This document shows, one piece after another, positions 8,486 to 16,652 of a stretch of DNA of 27,989 bases. Numbering within the stretch: position 1 is the stretch's first letter; every line of letters begins with the position of its first letter. The notes beneath the pieces are model-generated. The model had not been told where the DNA came from and ran no database searches. It saw only the letters and a list, made by a program, of their open reading frames with translations. This DNA comes from Actinomycetes bacterium (lineage in GTDB: Bacteria > Actinomycetota > Acidimicrobiia > Acidimicrobiales > Acidimicrobiaceae), in NCBI GenBank assembly GCA_021819725.1, contig JAKAQR010000038.1, positions 1-27,989 on the forward strand. Direction: 5' to 3'. The translations under genes were made by a program, and so were the position numbers.

Positions 8486-8778
8486 GGATGCAAATGGTAA
8501 CTAGCAAGGAGAAAAAGGGGTTGCAAAAAGTCGGTGAGCAAAGCTTGACGATCCTAGCAGCCGTCGGGTGTTATGGAGCATACGTGGTAGCACTCACGGC
8601 TGGACTGGGAGCCTTCCTGCCGACCGCAGCCGCGTTTGTCGTGTCTCTAGTGACTCTAGGGTTGCTCGCTGTTTGCTTCTCCCCCCTTGGCCGTCGGCAT
8701 CATTTAGCCATTGACGATAGCGAAGCAGCCGATAGGACTAGCACAACCGACCGAGGAGAACAGGTTCAGGCTGCCTGA
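8482..8778 (+). CDS. Small two-TM membrane protein of the sigma factor operon
   Basis: Protein of 98 aa, not recognised. Two adjacent hydrophobic helices (about residues 18-40 and 43-65; LTILAAVGCYGAYVVALTAGL and FVVSLVTLGLLAVCF) are flanked by a basic N-terminus (SKEKKGLQKVGEQ) and a polar C-terminus. The ATG overlaps the stop of the previous gene (ATGA) behind GAAGGGAGAG, which supports real translation despite the small size. It is the last gene of the operon that starts with the ECF sigma factor. Confidence 0.65.
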   Translation: MRMQMVTSKEKKGLQKVGEQSLTILAAVGCYGAYVVALTAGLGAFLPTAAAFVVSLVTLGLLAVCFSPLGRRHHLAIDDSEAADRTSTTDRGEQVQAA

Positions 8779-9224
8779 ACGCTGACGCCTCGTTCGGTCG
8801 CAGAGGTGCTGTCCGACTCGACAAGGACTGACGCAACGGATCCTGCAAGGGTTGCACGAGCGTCCTTTCCTATTGGCAATTGACACTCGCCAAGGGCTCT
8901 CGGTCACCTTCCAAAACCCCCGTCAGTGCTGCTGTGGCCGAAGTTCCTGTGGGTGCGCTAGTGGCTCCAGTGCTCGGAGGCTTGTGGGTTGGGGCAACAG
9001 TTGCTTGAGCGAGAGTGAGACCGACTCTGATTCTGTCATGATGAGCCGGATTTAGACATCGAGTACACCGTGTCCTTATGCTGAACCAGAGCCGATCTCA
9101 AGAAGCACGACAAATGCGGTCGAAGCGCTCTGAGCGCAGAACCAACAACTCCCATGGCTCCAGCGGATGATGAACGTTTTGGGAGATCTCCAAGGTACCG
9201 TGTAGTCGAAGAAGGAGCCACGAA
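8779..9224. other. Gene-free stretch after the sigma factor operon
   Basis: About 445 bases in which I see no convincing gene. One short frame (TTG near 8880 to TGA near 9007) encodes about 42 residues with a hydrophobic PVGALVAPVLGGLWVGATVA stretch. It has no ribosome binding site and could be chance or a remnant. A good ribosome binding site (GAAGGAG, about 9210-9216) near the right end belongs to the next gene. Confidence 0.45.
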
Positions 9225-9707
9225 GTGTTCACGAGTCGTCACCACACCCTGCTGTATCATGCTCTCCTGCTAGTACATATCCTCGGCGCGATGACCTTCT
9301 TTGCTGGGGTCGTGCTCGCGGGCCTGGTGTTGGTAAGAGCGCGTCACGCCGCGATGGCATCGGAGGTCGCAAGCATTCTCTCCCTCGCGCGTATCGGCGT
9401 GTTGTTGGTCGCGATCGGTGCGCTGGTGGCTGGTGCATTTGGCTTGCTCCTCGTTTGGGTCGGTCACTATGGCTTTGGGTCTGGGTGGGTGGTCGCCGCC
9501 ATCGTGACCTATGTCGGCGTTGTTGTCTTGGGGGGTTTGGGGGGCGCGATACCAAAGCGAGCAAGATTGCTAGCGACTGAACTGGGCCCGGTAGAGGTAT
9601 CGCAACAGCTGCGAGATCTGCTGTGGGATACTCGGAGCCGTCTCTATAACGATGTTGCCTTTGTGCTGATGCTGGTATTGATCTACCTCATGGTATTCAA
9701 GCCCTGA
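9225..9707 (+). CDS. DUF2269-like integral membrane protein
   Basis: Protein of 160 aa with four predicted TM helices (about residues 10-32, 48-72, 80-103, 138-157). The pattern LLVHILGAMTFFAGVVLAG near the N-terminus, with a His in helix 1 and a charged loop between helices 3 and 4, resembles DUF2269-type membrane proteins. The assignment is by eye and tentative. The GTG start is supported by GAAGGAG about eight bases upstream. It appears monocistronic. Confidence 0.65.
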   Translation: MFTSRHHTLLYHALLLVHILGAMTFFAGVVLAGLVLVRARHAAMASEVASILSLARIGVLLVAIGALVAGAFGLLLVWVGHYGFGSGWVVAAIVTYVGVVVLGGLGGAIPKRARLLATELGPVEVSQQLRDLLWDTRSRLYNDVAFVLMLVLIYLMVFKP

Positions 9708-9864
9708 TATCGAGACCAGCTCCCGTGAGGTTGGAGGGGATGGCGGCCCCGGGTGGCGATATTGCGAGGGTTGCTCGCGTCGCTGATGATGGGAATACGC
9801 GGGAGACGCTTGTCGCCAGTAGGGTTTTAGTGAGGTTGTGTGTGCAAACGAAGAGGAGATTGTG

Positions 9865-10863
9865 GTGAGTGACGAGACGATTCGACTAGGTGCGACAGGG
9901 TTGAAGGTCTCCAGGCTGTGCCTTGGGACGATGACGTTTGGCCTGCAAAGTGACGAGGAGGAGGCCATCAAGATTTTGGATCGAGCCTTCGAAGGTGGTA
10001 TCTATTTCATTGATACTGCGGATGTCTACCCGCTCGGTGGCGGGGTGCGTTTGGCGGGAACCACAGAAGAGATCGTCGGACGTTGGCTCAAAGGGAAGCG
10101 CGATAAGGTGATCCTGGCGACAAAGTGTTTTGGAGCAATGGCGAAGGAGCCTTTCCATCAGGGCAACTCGCGCAAGCACATCTTTGATGCGGTGGATGCA
10201 TCGTTAAAGCGACTCGGCACTGATTACCTCGATCTCTACCAGTTGCATCGCTACGATCCAGAGACTCCTATCGAAGAGTCGTTAGGGGCCTTAGATGACC
10301 TGGTGCGTCTTGGTAAAGTTCGCTATGTAGGGTGTTCAAACTTCCCTGCATTTCGGTTGGCGAAGGCAAATGCAGTGGCCGACGGGAGGGGTCTCGCGAG
10401 ATTCTCTTCGGTCCAACCCCGCTACAACTTGTTGTACCGCATCATCGAACGAGATCTTGTGGAGCTAGCGGTCGAGGAGGGAATTGGTGTCATCCCCTAC
10501 AATCCGATCGCCGGTGGGCTGCTCTCCGGGAAGCACCGCTCTATCGACACGCCGACCGAGGGGACACGCTTTAACTCGACACCGGCGAGCGAACTCTACC
10601 GAGAGCGATACTGGCACGAGGAGATGTTCGCCACGGTAGCAAAGCTCCAGGCCATAGCGGCCCGCGAAGACGTTAGCCTCGTGACACTTTCCGTTGCCTG
10701 GGTTATGCGCCAGAAGGGGATCACATCACCGATCATCGGCGCCTCGAAGGTCGAGCAACTCACTGATTCCATGGCGGCATTGGAGTATCAGCTCTCGGAT
10801 GCAGTAGACGTAGAGTTGAAGGCACTCACTGACCAATACCTGGCTGGACCCTCACTGGTCTGA
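9865..10863 (+). CDS. Aldo/keto reductase
   Basis: NAD(P)H-dependent oxidoreductase of about 332 aa with a (beta/alpha)8 fold. The catalytic tetrad is visible: Asp in FIDTADVY, Tyr in the same motif, Lys in VILATKCFG and His in LYQLHRYDP. Cofactor-side sequences VRYVGCSNFPAFRL and SPIIGASKVEQL are also typical. The family is the large AKR group related to YajO/Tas-like enzymes, acting on carbonyls of unknown identity. I prefer GTG 9865 because GAGGAG lies six bases upstream and the protein then begins MSDETIRLGATGLKVSRL as homologues do; GTG 9838 would add nine residues. It stands alone. Confidence 0.9.
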   Translation: MSDETIRLGATGLKVSRLCLGTMTFGLQSDEEEAIKILDRAFEGGIYFIDTADVYPLGGGVRLAGTTEEIVGRWLKGKRDKVILATKCFGAMAKEPFHQGNSRKHIFDAVDASLKRLGTDYLDLYQLHRYDPETPIEESLGALDDLVRLGKVRYVGCSNFPAFRLAKANAVADGRGLARFSSVQPRYNLLYRIIERDLVELAVEEGIGVIPYNPIAGGLLSGKHRSIDTPTEGTRFNSTPASELYRERYWHEEMFATVAKLQAIAAREDVSLVTLSVAWVMRQKGITSPIIGASKVEQLTDSMAALEYQLSDAVDVELKALTDQYLAGPSLV

Positions 10864-10939
10864 GATCGGGTTGGATCAAAGTTTTAGCGGTGAGGTCAGG
10901 CTGGACTAGAATGCCCTCAAGCGCGGTGCGGAGGTAACC

Positions 10940-11365
10940 ATGGGTGAAATAGGTAAGGTCGTAGGACTCGTGTTGGTTCTGGCGGCGATAGCAGGCCTGG
11001 TGGTGAGCTTTGTGGTGTGGCGCAAGCGACGGCAGCCGACCGGTCTGATGATCCTTCGATCTGCGTTGCCAGATCGAGAGCGCCAACGGGTGGCCTATGC
11101 GCATCTTCGAGCGGGCACCCTCCCCGACGATCCAGAGCTCGCCGAGGTCGTCAGAGAGGTCGCCCAAGCGACGGTAAGTCAATGGGATCCGACATTGATC
11201 TATGGGACCGTCCTTGTACTGCTCGCGGGCGAGTACCTGATGAAGCCAGATAGTATCTTGATCCTCTTTGGTTTAGGCTATTTGCTCCTCGTAGCGTGGG
11301 GTGTGCGCTCACGTCGTCAGATGCGAGATCGGGCGCGACTGATCTTGGCCAACACCGGGCAGTGA
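10940..11365 (+). CDS. Small membrane protein, unknown function
   Basis: Protein of 141 aa. An N-terminal TM (about residues 5-27, VVGLVLVLAAIAGLVVSFVVW) is followed by a cytosol-like segment of about 65 residues rich in Arg/Glu. One or two C-terminal hydrophobic segments (about 92-127) end with a basic tail RSRRQMRDRARLI. No family recognised. The ATG follows GCGGAGG at a good distance. A TAGAAT element near 10906 could be a -10 box. Confidence 0.65.
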   Translation: MGEIGKVVGLVLVLAAIAGLVVSFVVWRKRRQPTGLMILRSALPDRERQRVAYAHLRAGTLPDDPELAEVVREVAQATVSQWDPTLIYGTVLVLLAGEYLMKPDSILILFGLGYLLLVAWGVRSRRQMRDRARLILANTGQ

Positions 11366-11867
11366 TCGTCGCGTACGGATACTGCCGCCTGAATTGATGC
11401 GTTCTCGGCCAACGGGATGGCCAGGTACTGATCCCTCCGTGTCGGTCCTTTGCTTCTTCTCTTCCTGCACCGTTCCGTAGTACCCTGCAAGTCGCGTACG
11501 CGAGTCACAGGCGATGAGCAGTGTTTGACGTGCTGATCCACTGTGAGCTCAGTCGCGCACGGTTCCAGATGCGAGCAGATACACACGGATTGCAAGCGCG
11601 CTGTGGCGTGTGGTCGAATTCTCGCAGGGTTCGCACGCCTCACGAGTGGCGTGGAGATCGTCGCCTGTGATGAAGTCAGTGCGCCAACCGAGGAGTTGTT
11701 AGCGAAGGATCATCGATGAACCTCGTCTAGCTAAACTGAAGGTACGGCGGTCCGGACGCCAAACCCATAAGGGTAGCGCAATAGAGCAATAGAAGCATCG
11801 AGCAATAGAAGCATCGAGCAATAGAAGAAGAGAACTGCAGGGAAAGACAAGAAGAGAGGAGCAGAGC
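11366..11867. other. Gene-free stretch with a doubtful 58-aa frame
   Basis: About 500 bases before the hydroxylase gene. A frame from GTG 11543 to TGA 11719 (58 codons) has protein-like composition (GRILAGFARLTSGVEIVAC), but no ribosome binding site and no recognised family. It may be a gene remnant. The right part contains a short tandem repeat, listed separately. Confidence 0.4.
11785..11830. repeat. 16-bp tandem repeat, about 2.7 copies
   Basis: AGCAATAGAAGCATCG is present at 11785-11800 and 11801-11816, with a partial copy at 11817-11826. A degenerate partial unit (GCAATAG) precedes it at 11778-11784. It lies 38-83 bases upstream of the hydroxylase start, likely in its 5' UTR or promoter region. 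Confidence 0.85.
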
Positions 11868-12683
11868 ATGACCAAGACATGGCAGGTGGCCCTGGATGAG
11901 GCGCGTGACAATCTTCGATCGGCGATGATGGATCTACGCGGGGTGCGTGAGGATCTTCGCGAGGCAGCACTCAACGGTGGCGAGGCTGCCATCTTTGGAC
12001 TTGAGGGATGGTTACTGCAATCATCCATCGTCCCCACGACCCCCTTCTTGGATCCAGAGATTTTTCCCTGGACGAAGACTCTGGAGGATGGGTGGAAAGA
12101 GATACGTGAAGAGCTCGATACGATGTTAGACCACAGGGAAGACCTGCCCAACTTTCAGGAGATTTCTCGCGATGTCGCTTCGATCTCTGATGATGATCAA
12201 TGGAAGACTGTCTTCTTCATGGGGTACGGTTATCGGTCGCAGGCAAATTGGGAGCGTTGCCCAAAGACGGCAGCGCTCCTCGAACAAGTCCCTGGCCTGA
12301 CGACCGCTTTTTACTCGATACTGAGTCCTGGCAAGCACCTCCCCCCTCATCGTGGGCCCTATCGAGGTGTGTTGCGTTACCATCTTGGGCTGAGAATCCC
12401 AGAGCCAGCGGAGCTCTGTGGTATCGAAGTTGGCGGTGAGACTCGCCACTGGGAAGAGGGGAAGAGTCTACTTTTTGATGATGGCTATCAGCATAGCGCC
12501 TGGAACGATGCAACGGAGCTGCGAGCAGTGCTTTTTCTCGATGTCGTCCGGCCCATGTCTGGAGCTGCCAAGGTGGTAAACGATGCGTTGTTAAAGGTGA
12601 TCGCCTTGTCACCGTTTCTTCGCGACGCAAAGAAGCGACATGAGGCATGGGAGCGGCGTTTCGAGGGAAGTATCCGGCAATAG
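11868..12683 (+). CDS. Aspartyl/asparaginyl beta-hydroxylase-like dioxygenase
   Basis: Protein of 271 aa with an Asp/Asn beta-hydroxylase-type 2-oxoglutarate/Fe(II) domain (about residues 85-235). The putative metal-binding histidines are His161 in LPPHRGPYRG and His209 in DGYQHSAWN, matching the two-His arrangement of this family. RYHLGLRIP and FDDGYQHS are typical core strands. An N-terminal helical region (1-50) and a basic C-terminal helix flank the domain. Family members hydroxylate peptide residues or lipid headgroups; the substrate here is unknown. ATG follows GAGGAGCAGAGC. It appears monocistronic. Confidence 0.8.
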   Translation: MTKTWQVALDEARDNLRSAMMDLRGVREDLREAALNGGEAAIFGLEGWLLQSSIVPTTPFLDPEIFPWTKTLEDGWKEIREELDTMLDHREDLPNFQEISRDVASISDDDQWKTVFFMGYGYRSQANWERCPKTAALLEQVPGLTTAFYSILSPGKHLPPHRGPYRGVLRYHLGLRIPEPAELCGIEVGGETRHWEEGKSLLFDDGYQHSAWNDATELRAVLFLDVVRPMSGAAKVVNDALLKVIALSPFLRDAKKRHEAWERRFEGSIRQ

Positions 12684-12732
12684 CATCGGTCGCAAGTCAC
12701 GCTAGGTTCGTGGTCGCTCGATGCACCGAGTC

Positions 12733-12761
12733 TTGACAGGGCGGAGCGCTCGGCCTAGGAT
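12733..12761 (+). promoter_or_regulatory. Sigma-70-type promoter of the glpABC-glpP operon
   Basis: TTGACA (12733-12738) and TAGGAT (12756-12761) are separated by 17 bp, close to the consensus for the housekeeping sigma factor. Transcription should start near 12768, giving a leader of about 120 nt before glpA that contains a terminator. Confidence 0.75.
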
Positions 12762-12808
12762 GGCAGGCAGTCGTTGTTGACTGCTAGACGTGGCGTTTGA
12801 TGAATGAG

Positions 12809-12845
12809 AGCCCGACAGCACGTGCTGTCGGGCTTGTCGTTTTTT
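12809..12845 (+). terminator. Leader terminator before glpA (putative GlpP target)
   Basis: A perfect 26-bp palindrome (12809-12834; arms begin AGCCCGACAGCA) can form a stem of at least 11 bp with a 4-nt loop, followed by TTTTTT at 12840-12845. It lies downstream of a strong promoter and 45 bases before the glpA start, so it acts inside the leader; it could also stop read-through from the upstream gene. A smaller hairpin (12767-12784, GCAGTC/GACTGC) precedes it. TGAGAGCCC at 12805-12813, at the foot of the stem, is matched by TGAGAACCC in the glpF leader. Control by the GlpP antiterminator encoded in this operon is inferred. Confidence 0.75.
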
Positions 12846-12889
12846 GGGCACGGTGTTGCTGGGCATTGCGGAGGTTGGAGGGAACGGAC

Positions 12890-14353
12890 ATGAGGGTAGT
12901 CGTCATCGGAGCGGGGGCAACGGGGCTCGGTGTTGCATGGGATCTCACCCTGCGTGGGATTGAGGTGATTGTCCTGGAGGCACAGGAGGTTGGTGCTGGG
13001 ACCTCCGGGCGTTTCCATGGCCTCCTTCACAGCGGAGGCCGCTATCTGGTCACCGACCCATCGGCAGCCAAGGAGTGCTATCAGGAGAATATGTTGTTGC
13101 GTGACATCGCCAGCGAGGCCGTCGTTGTGACCGGAGGGTACTTTGTCAAAAAGTACGGCGATGACGATGTTTTCGAGAGTGATTGGCTGAATCAGGCTGA
13201 GAAGTTAGGCGTACCGGTGCATCCAGTGTCAGTTGGTGACCTGCGGAGGGAGATGGAGATGCTGACCGAGCAGATTGAGCGGTCCTACTGGGTCCCTGAT
13301 GGTGTGCTCGAGGGATTCAAGATGCTCGCGATGTTGGTGCAAGCGATCCAGTCGCGCGGGTCGCAGCTCTTGGAGCACACGAAGGCGACCGGGTTACGCC
13401 TTGAGGGTGATCGTGTAAGTGGTGTCGAGGTGGAAGAGCGCTCAGGAGGCACTCGGGTCATCGATTGCGATGCGGTCGTCAACACCGCCGGTCCGTGGGC
13501 GGGTTTGGTGGCTCGTGATTGGGGACTCGATATCAAAGTCCAGCCGTCGTATGGATTGATGTTGATTTTTGCGAACCGACGGCTCGATAAGGTCGTCAAT
13601 CGGCTGAAATCCCCTAGTGATGGTGACATCTTCGTCCCCCACCAGGAGGTGGTGATTCTTGGCACTACGGATGTTGCCCAGCCGTCCCCCGAGGCTCCCC
13701 TGCCACGACGAAGTGAGGCTGTCAGGCTGATGGAACTTGGAACTGAGCTCATACCAGATCTCGGCTCCTGGAGAGTGTTGCGTGGTTTCAACGGGGTGAG
13801 GCCGCTGTATGAACCCTCGGGGATTACCGGAGACTCGCGGACGGTGTCACGGGATTTTGCGGTACTCGATCATAGCGAACAAGATGGCCTGCTTGGAGCC
13901 TTCTCTGTACTAGGTGGCAAGTGGACCACTTTTCGCTTGATGGGGGAGACGCTTGGGAACCAACTCGCTAAGACCCTCAATGTCGACTCCCCAGGTCGGA
14001 GTCGCGAGATAGCGATCGATGCCAGGGCCACACGGCCTGTGACGGGTGCCGTTGGTGATCGCGGTGCTCTGCTGTGCGAATGCGAACAGGTCTACGAGGC
14101 AGATATTGAACAGACAGCGAGTTCAGCCATGCAGCGACGCTTTGGTACTTGGTTCTCTATGGGGCCATGTCAGGGCACGTTCTGTGCACATCGGGTCTTG
14201 GGAAGAGGATCGGAGGAGAGCTTTACTCAGGAGCTCACCACGCTGCGCCGCGAGCGCGAGCACGGTCTTGTGGCCGTTGGTTGGGGAGCAAACGCACGGT
14301 TGATAGCACTGGAGCAGTCGATTGCGGCCCAATCTCTCGGGGAGGAGCTATGA
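12890..14353 (+). CDS. glpA: Anaerobic-type glycerol-3-phosphate dehydrogenase subunit A
   Basis: FAD-dependent catalytic subunit of 487 aa that oxidises sn-glycerol-3-phosphate to dihydroxyacetone phosphate, passing electrons through GlpB/GlpC to the quinone pool. The dinucleotide-binding motif GAGATG sits at residues 7-12; RFHGLLHSGGRYLV and VVNTAGPWA are typical of the GlpA/GlpD family. The C-terminus carries a Bfd-like [2Fe-2S] domain with Cys396, Cys398, Cys427 and Cys432 (CEC and CQGTFC), which separates GlpA from most GlpD. ATG 12890 follows GGAGGGAACGG. An in-frame ATG at 12797 would place the start inside or before the terminator palindrome and is rejected. First gene of glpA-glpB-glpC-glpP. 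Confidence 0.93.
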   Translation: MRVVVIGAGATGLGVAWDLTLRGIEVIVLEAQEVGAGTSGRFHGLLHSGGRYLVTDPSAAKECYQENMLLRDIASEAVVVTGGYFVKKYGDDDVFESDWLNQAEKLGVPVHPVSVGDLRREMEMLTEQIERSYWVPDGVLEGFKMLAMLVQAIQSRGSQLLEHTKATGLRLEGDRVSGVEVEERSGGTRVIDCDAVVNTAGPWAGLVARDWGLDIKVQPSYGLMLIFANRRLDKVVNRLKSPSDGDIFVPHQEVVILGTTDVAQPSPEAPLPRRSEAVRLMELGTELIPDLGSWRVLRGFNGVRPLYEPSGITGDSRTVSRDFAVLDHSEQDGLLGAFSVLGGKWTTFRLMGETLGNQLAKTLNVDSPGRSREIAIDARATRPVTGAVGDRGALLCECEQVYEADIEQTASSAMQRRFGTWFSMGPCQGTFCAHRVLGRGSEESFTQELTTLRREREHGLVAVGWGANARLIALEQSIAAQSLGEEL

Positions 14354-15480
14354 GCACCCCCAAGACCGCTCTTGTCGTAGGTCGGGGTCCGGCTGGACTG
14401 CTGAGTGCCAGTTACCTTGTTCAGCGGGGGTATCAGGTAAGCGTTCTTGCCGAGGCGGACGGTTCTCTAGCGATGTGGCCGGGCGATTTTAGCTTTGGCA
14501 GAGATGCCGAGGCTTTTCGAAGTTTCCCAATTGAACGGTCGTTGACCGAGTGGTTGCAGTCCTTTGATGAACTCGTGACACTCTATCAATCCTTTGGAGT
14601 CACGCTTCGATTGCCCCAACGCGAAGCGATTGCGCATACCATCACGGCCACTGGCAACCTCCGCCCAACCTTTGCTACGCCAGATTGGCAGTACGCGTCA
14701 ACAGAGCCAGAGCCGCTGGTCGTTGTGGGGTTCGATGGTCTCGCGGACTCGATCGTCGAAGCGCAAGTAGCTACCTACCGGCGACAGAGTGGCCAGGAGG
14801 CCTTTGGCGTGCGCCTGTCTCGACCCCCGGGTTGGGATGCGAGTTGGGGGGCTCTCCGATTCGCCGTGTACCTCGATAGTGATGTGGGTACCGACTGGTT
14901 GGTGAAGAGTTCGCAGACGGCGCTCGAGAGTGCGCCGCCAGACATTCCGGTAGTGCTTCCCCAAATCATCGGCTTGGAGCGCACGACCAACCTGTTAGCT
15001 CGGCTGTCGGACGTATGTGGCCGTAGCGTGGGCGAGTTTCCGCTGTTATCGCCGAGCGTTGGCGGTATCAGGATCAAGGAACGCTGGGAGCGTCAGCTGC
15101 GACGTCAAGGAGTCCGGTTCGTGAGCGGTAGAGTTCAAGAGATTTTGCCCACACCGCGAGCCGTCATGGCCGACGGGAGATGTTTTGCGGCGGACCTTCT
15201 CTTGCTTGCCCATGGTGGGGTGCTTGGTGGTGGCATGCGTGTTGCCATCGATGGCGTGATCGTTGACGAGCTGGTCAATAGGGAGATAGGTAGAATGGAC
15301 CGACTCGAGGCGCTAAATGAACTCGGTCACCAGAATGCCGATTGTCTCGGAGGCGGGCGAGTACTTGCCGTCGGGAGAGCAATCGGTGGATGGAATCCCA
15401 ACCGCGATCATAACGGTGGGGCGATGCTGCTTGCGACGGTGCATGCGGCACTTGAGCTCAGTGAGGAGATTGATCAGTGA
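14350..15480 (+). CDS. glpB: Anaerobic-type glycerol-3-phosphate dehydrogenase subunit B
   Basis: Flavin-binding subunit of 376 aa. The N-terminus has VVGRGPAGLLSASYLVQRGYQV, a Rossmann glycine motif, and the C-terminus the GlpB-like flavoprotein end (AVGRAIGGWNPNRDHNGGAMLLATVHAA). It links the catalytic GlpA with the iron-sulfur subunit GlpC. ATG overlaps the glpA stop (ATGA) behind GGGGAGGAG; the reading frame extends further upstream inside glpA but that part is only a shadow. The length is slightly below the 419 aa of the E. coli protein. Confidence 0.88.
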   Translation: MSTPKTALVVGRGPAGLLSASYLVQRGYQVSVLAEADGSLAMWPGDFSFGRDAEAFRSFPIERSLTEWLQSFDELVTLYQSFGVTLRLPQREAIAHTITATGNLRPTFATPDWQYASTEPEPLVVVGFDGLADSIVEAQVATYRRQSGQEAFGVRLSRPPGWDASWGALRFAVYLDSDVGTDWLVKSSQTALESAPPDIPVVLPQIIGLERTTNLLARLSDVCGRSVGEFPLLSPSVGGIRIKERWERQLRRQGVRFVSGRVQEILPTPRAVMADGRCFAADLLLLAHGGVLGGGMRVAIDGVIVDELVNREIGRMDRLEALNELGHQNADCLGGGRVLAVGRAIGGWNPNRDHNGGAMLLATVHAALELSEEIDQ

Positions 15481-16652
15481 AGAGATTCGAATACGAGGAT
15501 GCCTGCATCAAGTGCTCCCTCTGTGTCACCGCCTGTCCGGTCTATCGGGTCGATCCACAGTTCCCTGGTCCAAAGGCACTTGGCCCTGACTGGTATCGAC
15601 GCCATCAGGCCGGAGAGGTCACGGCTATGGAGCACGTGAGCGACTGCACCTTCTGCCAGCTCTGCGAAAACGCTTGTCCCGTGGATGTGCCAATCGCCCA
15701 TCTCATCGCAGAGCATAAACACTTCGCATCCGAATCGCCGCGGCTTGCGCTACGCGACTATCTCTTAACCCATCCCCAGTGGTTGGCGATGGCTCCGTCC
15801 CTCGTCAAGGTCCCAAAACAACTCGGCATACCGCTTGGCATCAGTGCATCGACGCAGTGGCCAGTCCCCTCACCCATCCAGCGCGCCAATCGCCATCGGT
15901 ATCGGCTCCGCCGACAACAGGCTTCACCCATGCCCCAGGTCGGGATCTTCGTGGATTGCTTTACCCGAGGGTTTGACTCAGAGACGTTCGCCGCCGCCAG
16001 TGCCGTCCTTAGAGAACTCGGCTATGCGACGGTGGCGCTGCCTGTTACGAGCCATTGCTGTGGCGCGGCCGCCTATGCATCGGGTCTGCTCAGAGAGGCT
16101 GAGCGCAGCGCCCGTCGGACGTATCGCGCAATCCGGAGGGTGTCCGCAGGGCTCGAAGCTGTGGTGACCTTAAATGCGACCTGTGACGATACGCTGCGCG
16201 TGGAGTGGCCACGGTATTTTGGATTGGAGCTTGTCACGCCCATCGTACCTTTTGTGGATTTTGTGCTCGACAAGGCGAGTCCTGGCTTTTTTGAGCAGTT
16301 GCGGCGAGGATCTGGCGACGAAGTGGTCTACACACACGCAACCTGTCGGTCAAAGGTTGCCCGTGGCGAGGGGTCGCTCTTTGCTCTTATGGAGCGCGCC
16401 AGCGACCGCGCGCCAGAGATCCTCGCGATCAGCTGTTGTGGTGCCGCTGGTTCGTACGCCTTCAAGGCTGAACACACGAAGGTGGCAAGAGCTCTGGGCG
16501 GACATGCGACAGAGGTGATGGGTGCACCGGGTGTCATCCTTACCGATAGTGGCACCTGTGCGATCCATCTCCAGGAGCTCACAGGGTCCGAGACTCTCCA
16601 TCCAGCGCGTTGGCTGCAGGCTCAGCTTCAGCGCCAGGCGGTGAAGCAGTGA
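15477..16652 (+). CDS. glpC: Anaerobic-type glycerol-3-phosphate dehydrogenase subunit C (iron-sulfur)
   Basis: Iron-sulfur subunit of 391 aa that would hand electrons from GlpAB to menaquinone. Two [4Fe-4S] ferredoxin motifs are visible: Cys10, 13, 16, 20 and Cys57, 60, 63, 67. Two CCG-type cysteine-rich domains follow (SHCCGAAAYASG and SCCGAAGSYAF), as in heterodisulfide-reductase-like and GlpC proteins. The GTG start overlaps the glpB stop (GTGA) with GAGGAG upstream. The gene ends in the same type of overlap with glpP, so all four genes are translationally linked. Confidence 0.92.
   Translation: MKRFEYEDACIKCSLCVTACPVYRVDPQFPGPKALGPDWYRRHQAGEVTAMEHVSDCTFCQLCENACPVDVPIAHLIAEHKHFASESPRLALRDYLLTHPQWLAMAPSLVKVPKQLGIPLGISASTQWPVPSPIQRANRHRYRLRRQQASPMPQVGIFVDCFTRGFDSETFAAASAVLRELGYATVALPVTSHCCGAAAYASGLLREAERSARRTYRAIRRVSAGLEAVVTLNATCDDTLRVEWPRYFGLELVTPIVPFVDFVLDKASPGFFEQLRRGSGDEVVYTHATCRSKVARGEGSLFALMERASDRAPEILAISCCGAAGSYAFKAEHTKVARALGGHATEVMGAPGVILTDSGTCAIHLQELTGSETLHPARWLQAQLQRQAVKQ

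Noticed and set aside
8852..9055. 67-aa plus-strand frame
   Set aside because: Cys/Ser/Arg-rich composition typical of a shadow frame; no ribosome binding site.
12797..12889. Upstream start for glpA
   Set aside because: It would place coding sequence over the terminator palindrome and add residues before the FAD motif; ATG 12890 has a good ribosome binding site.
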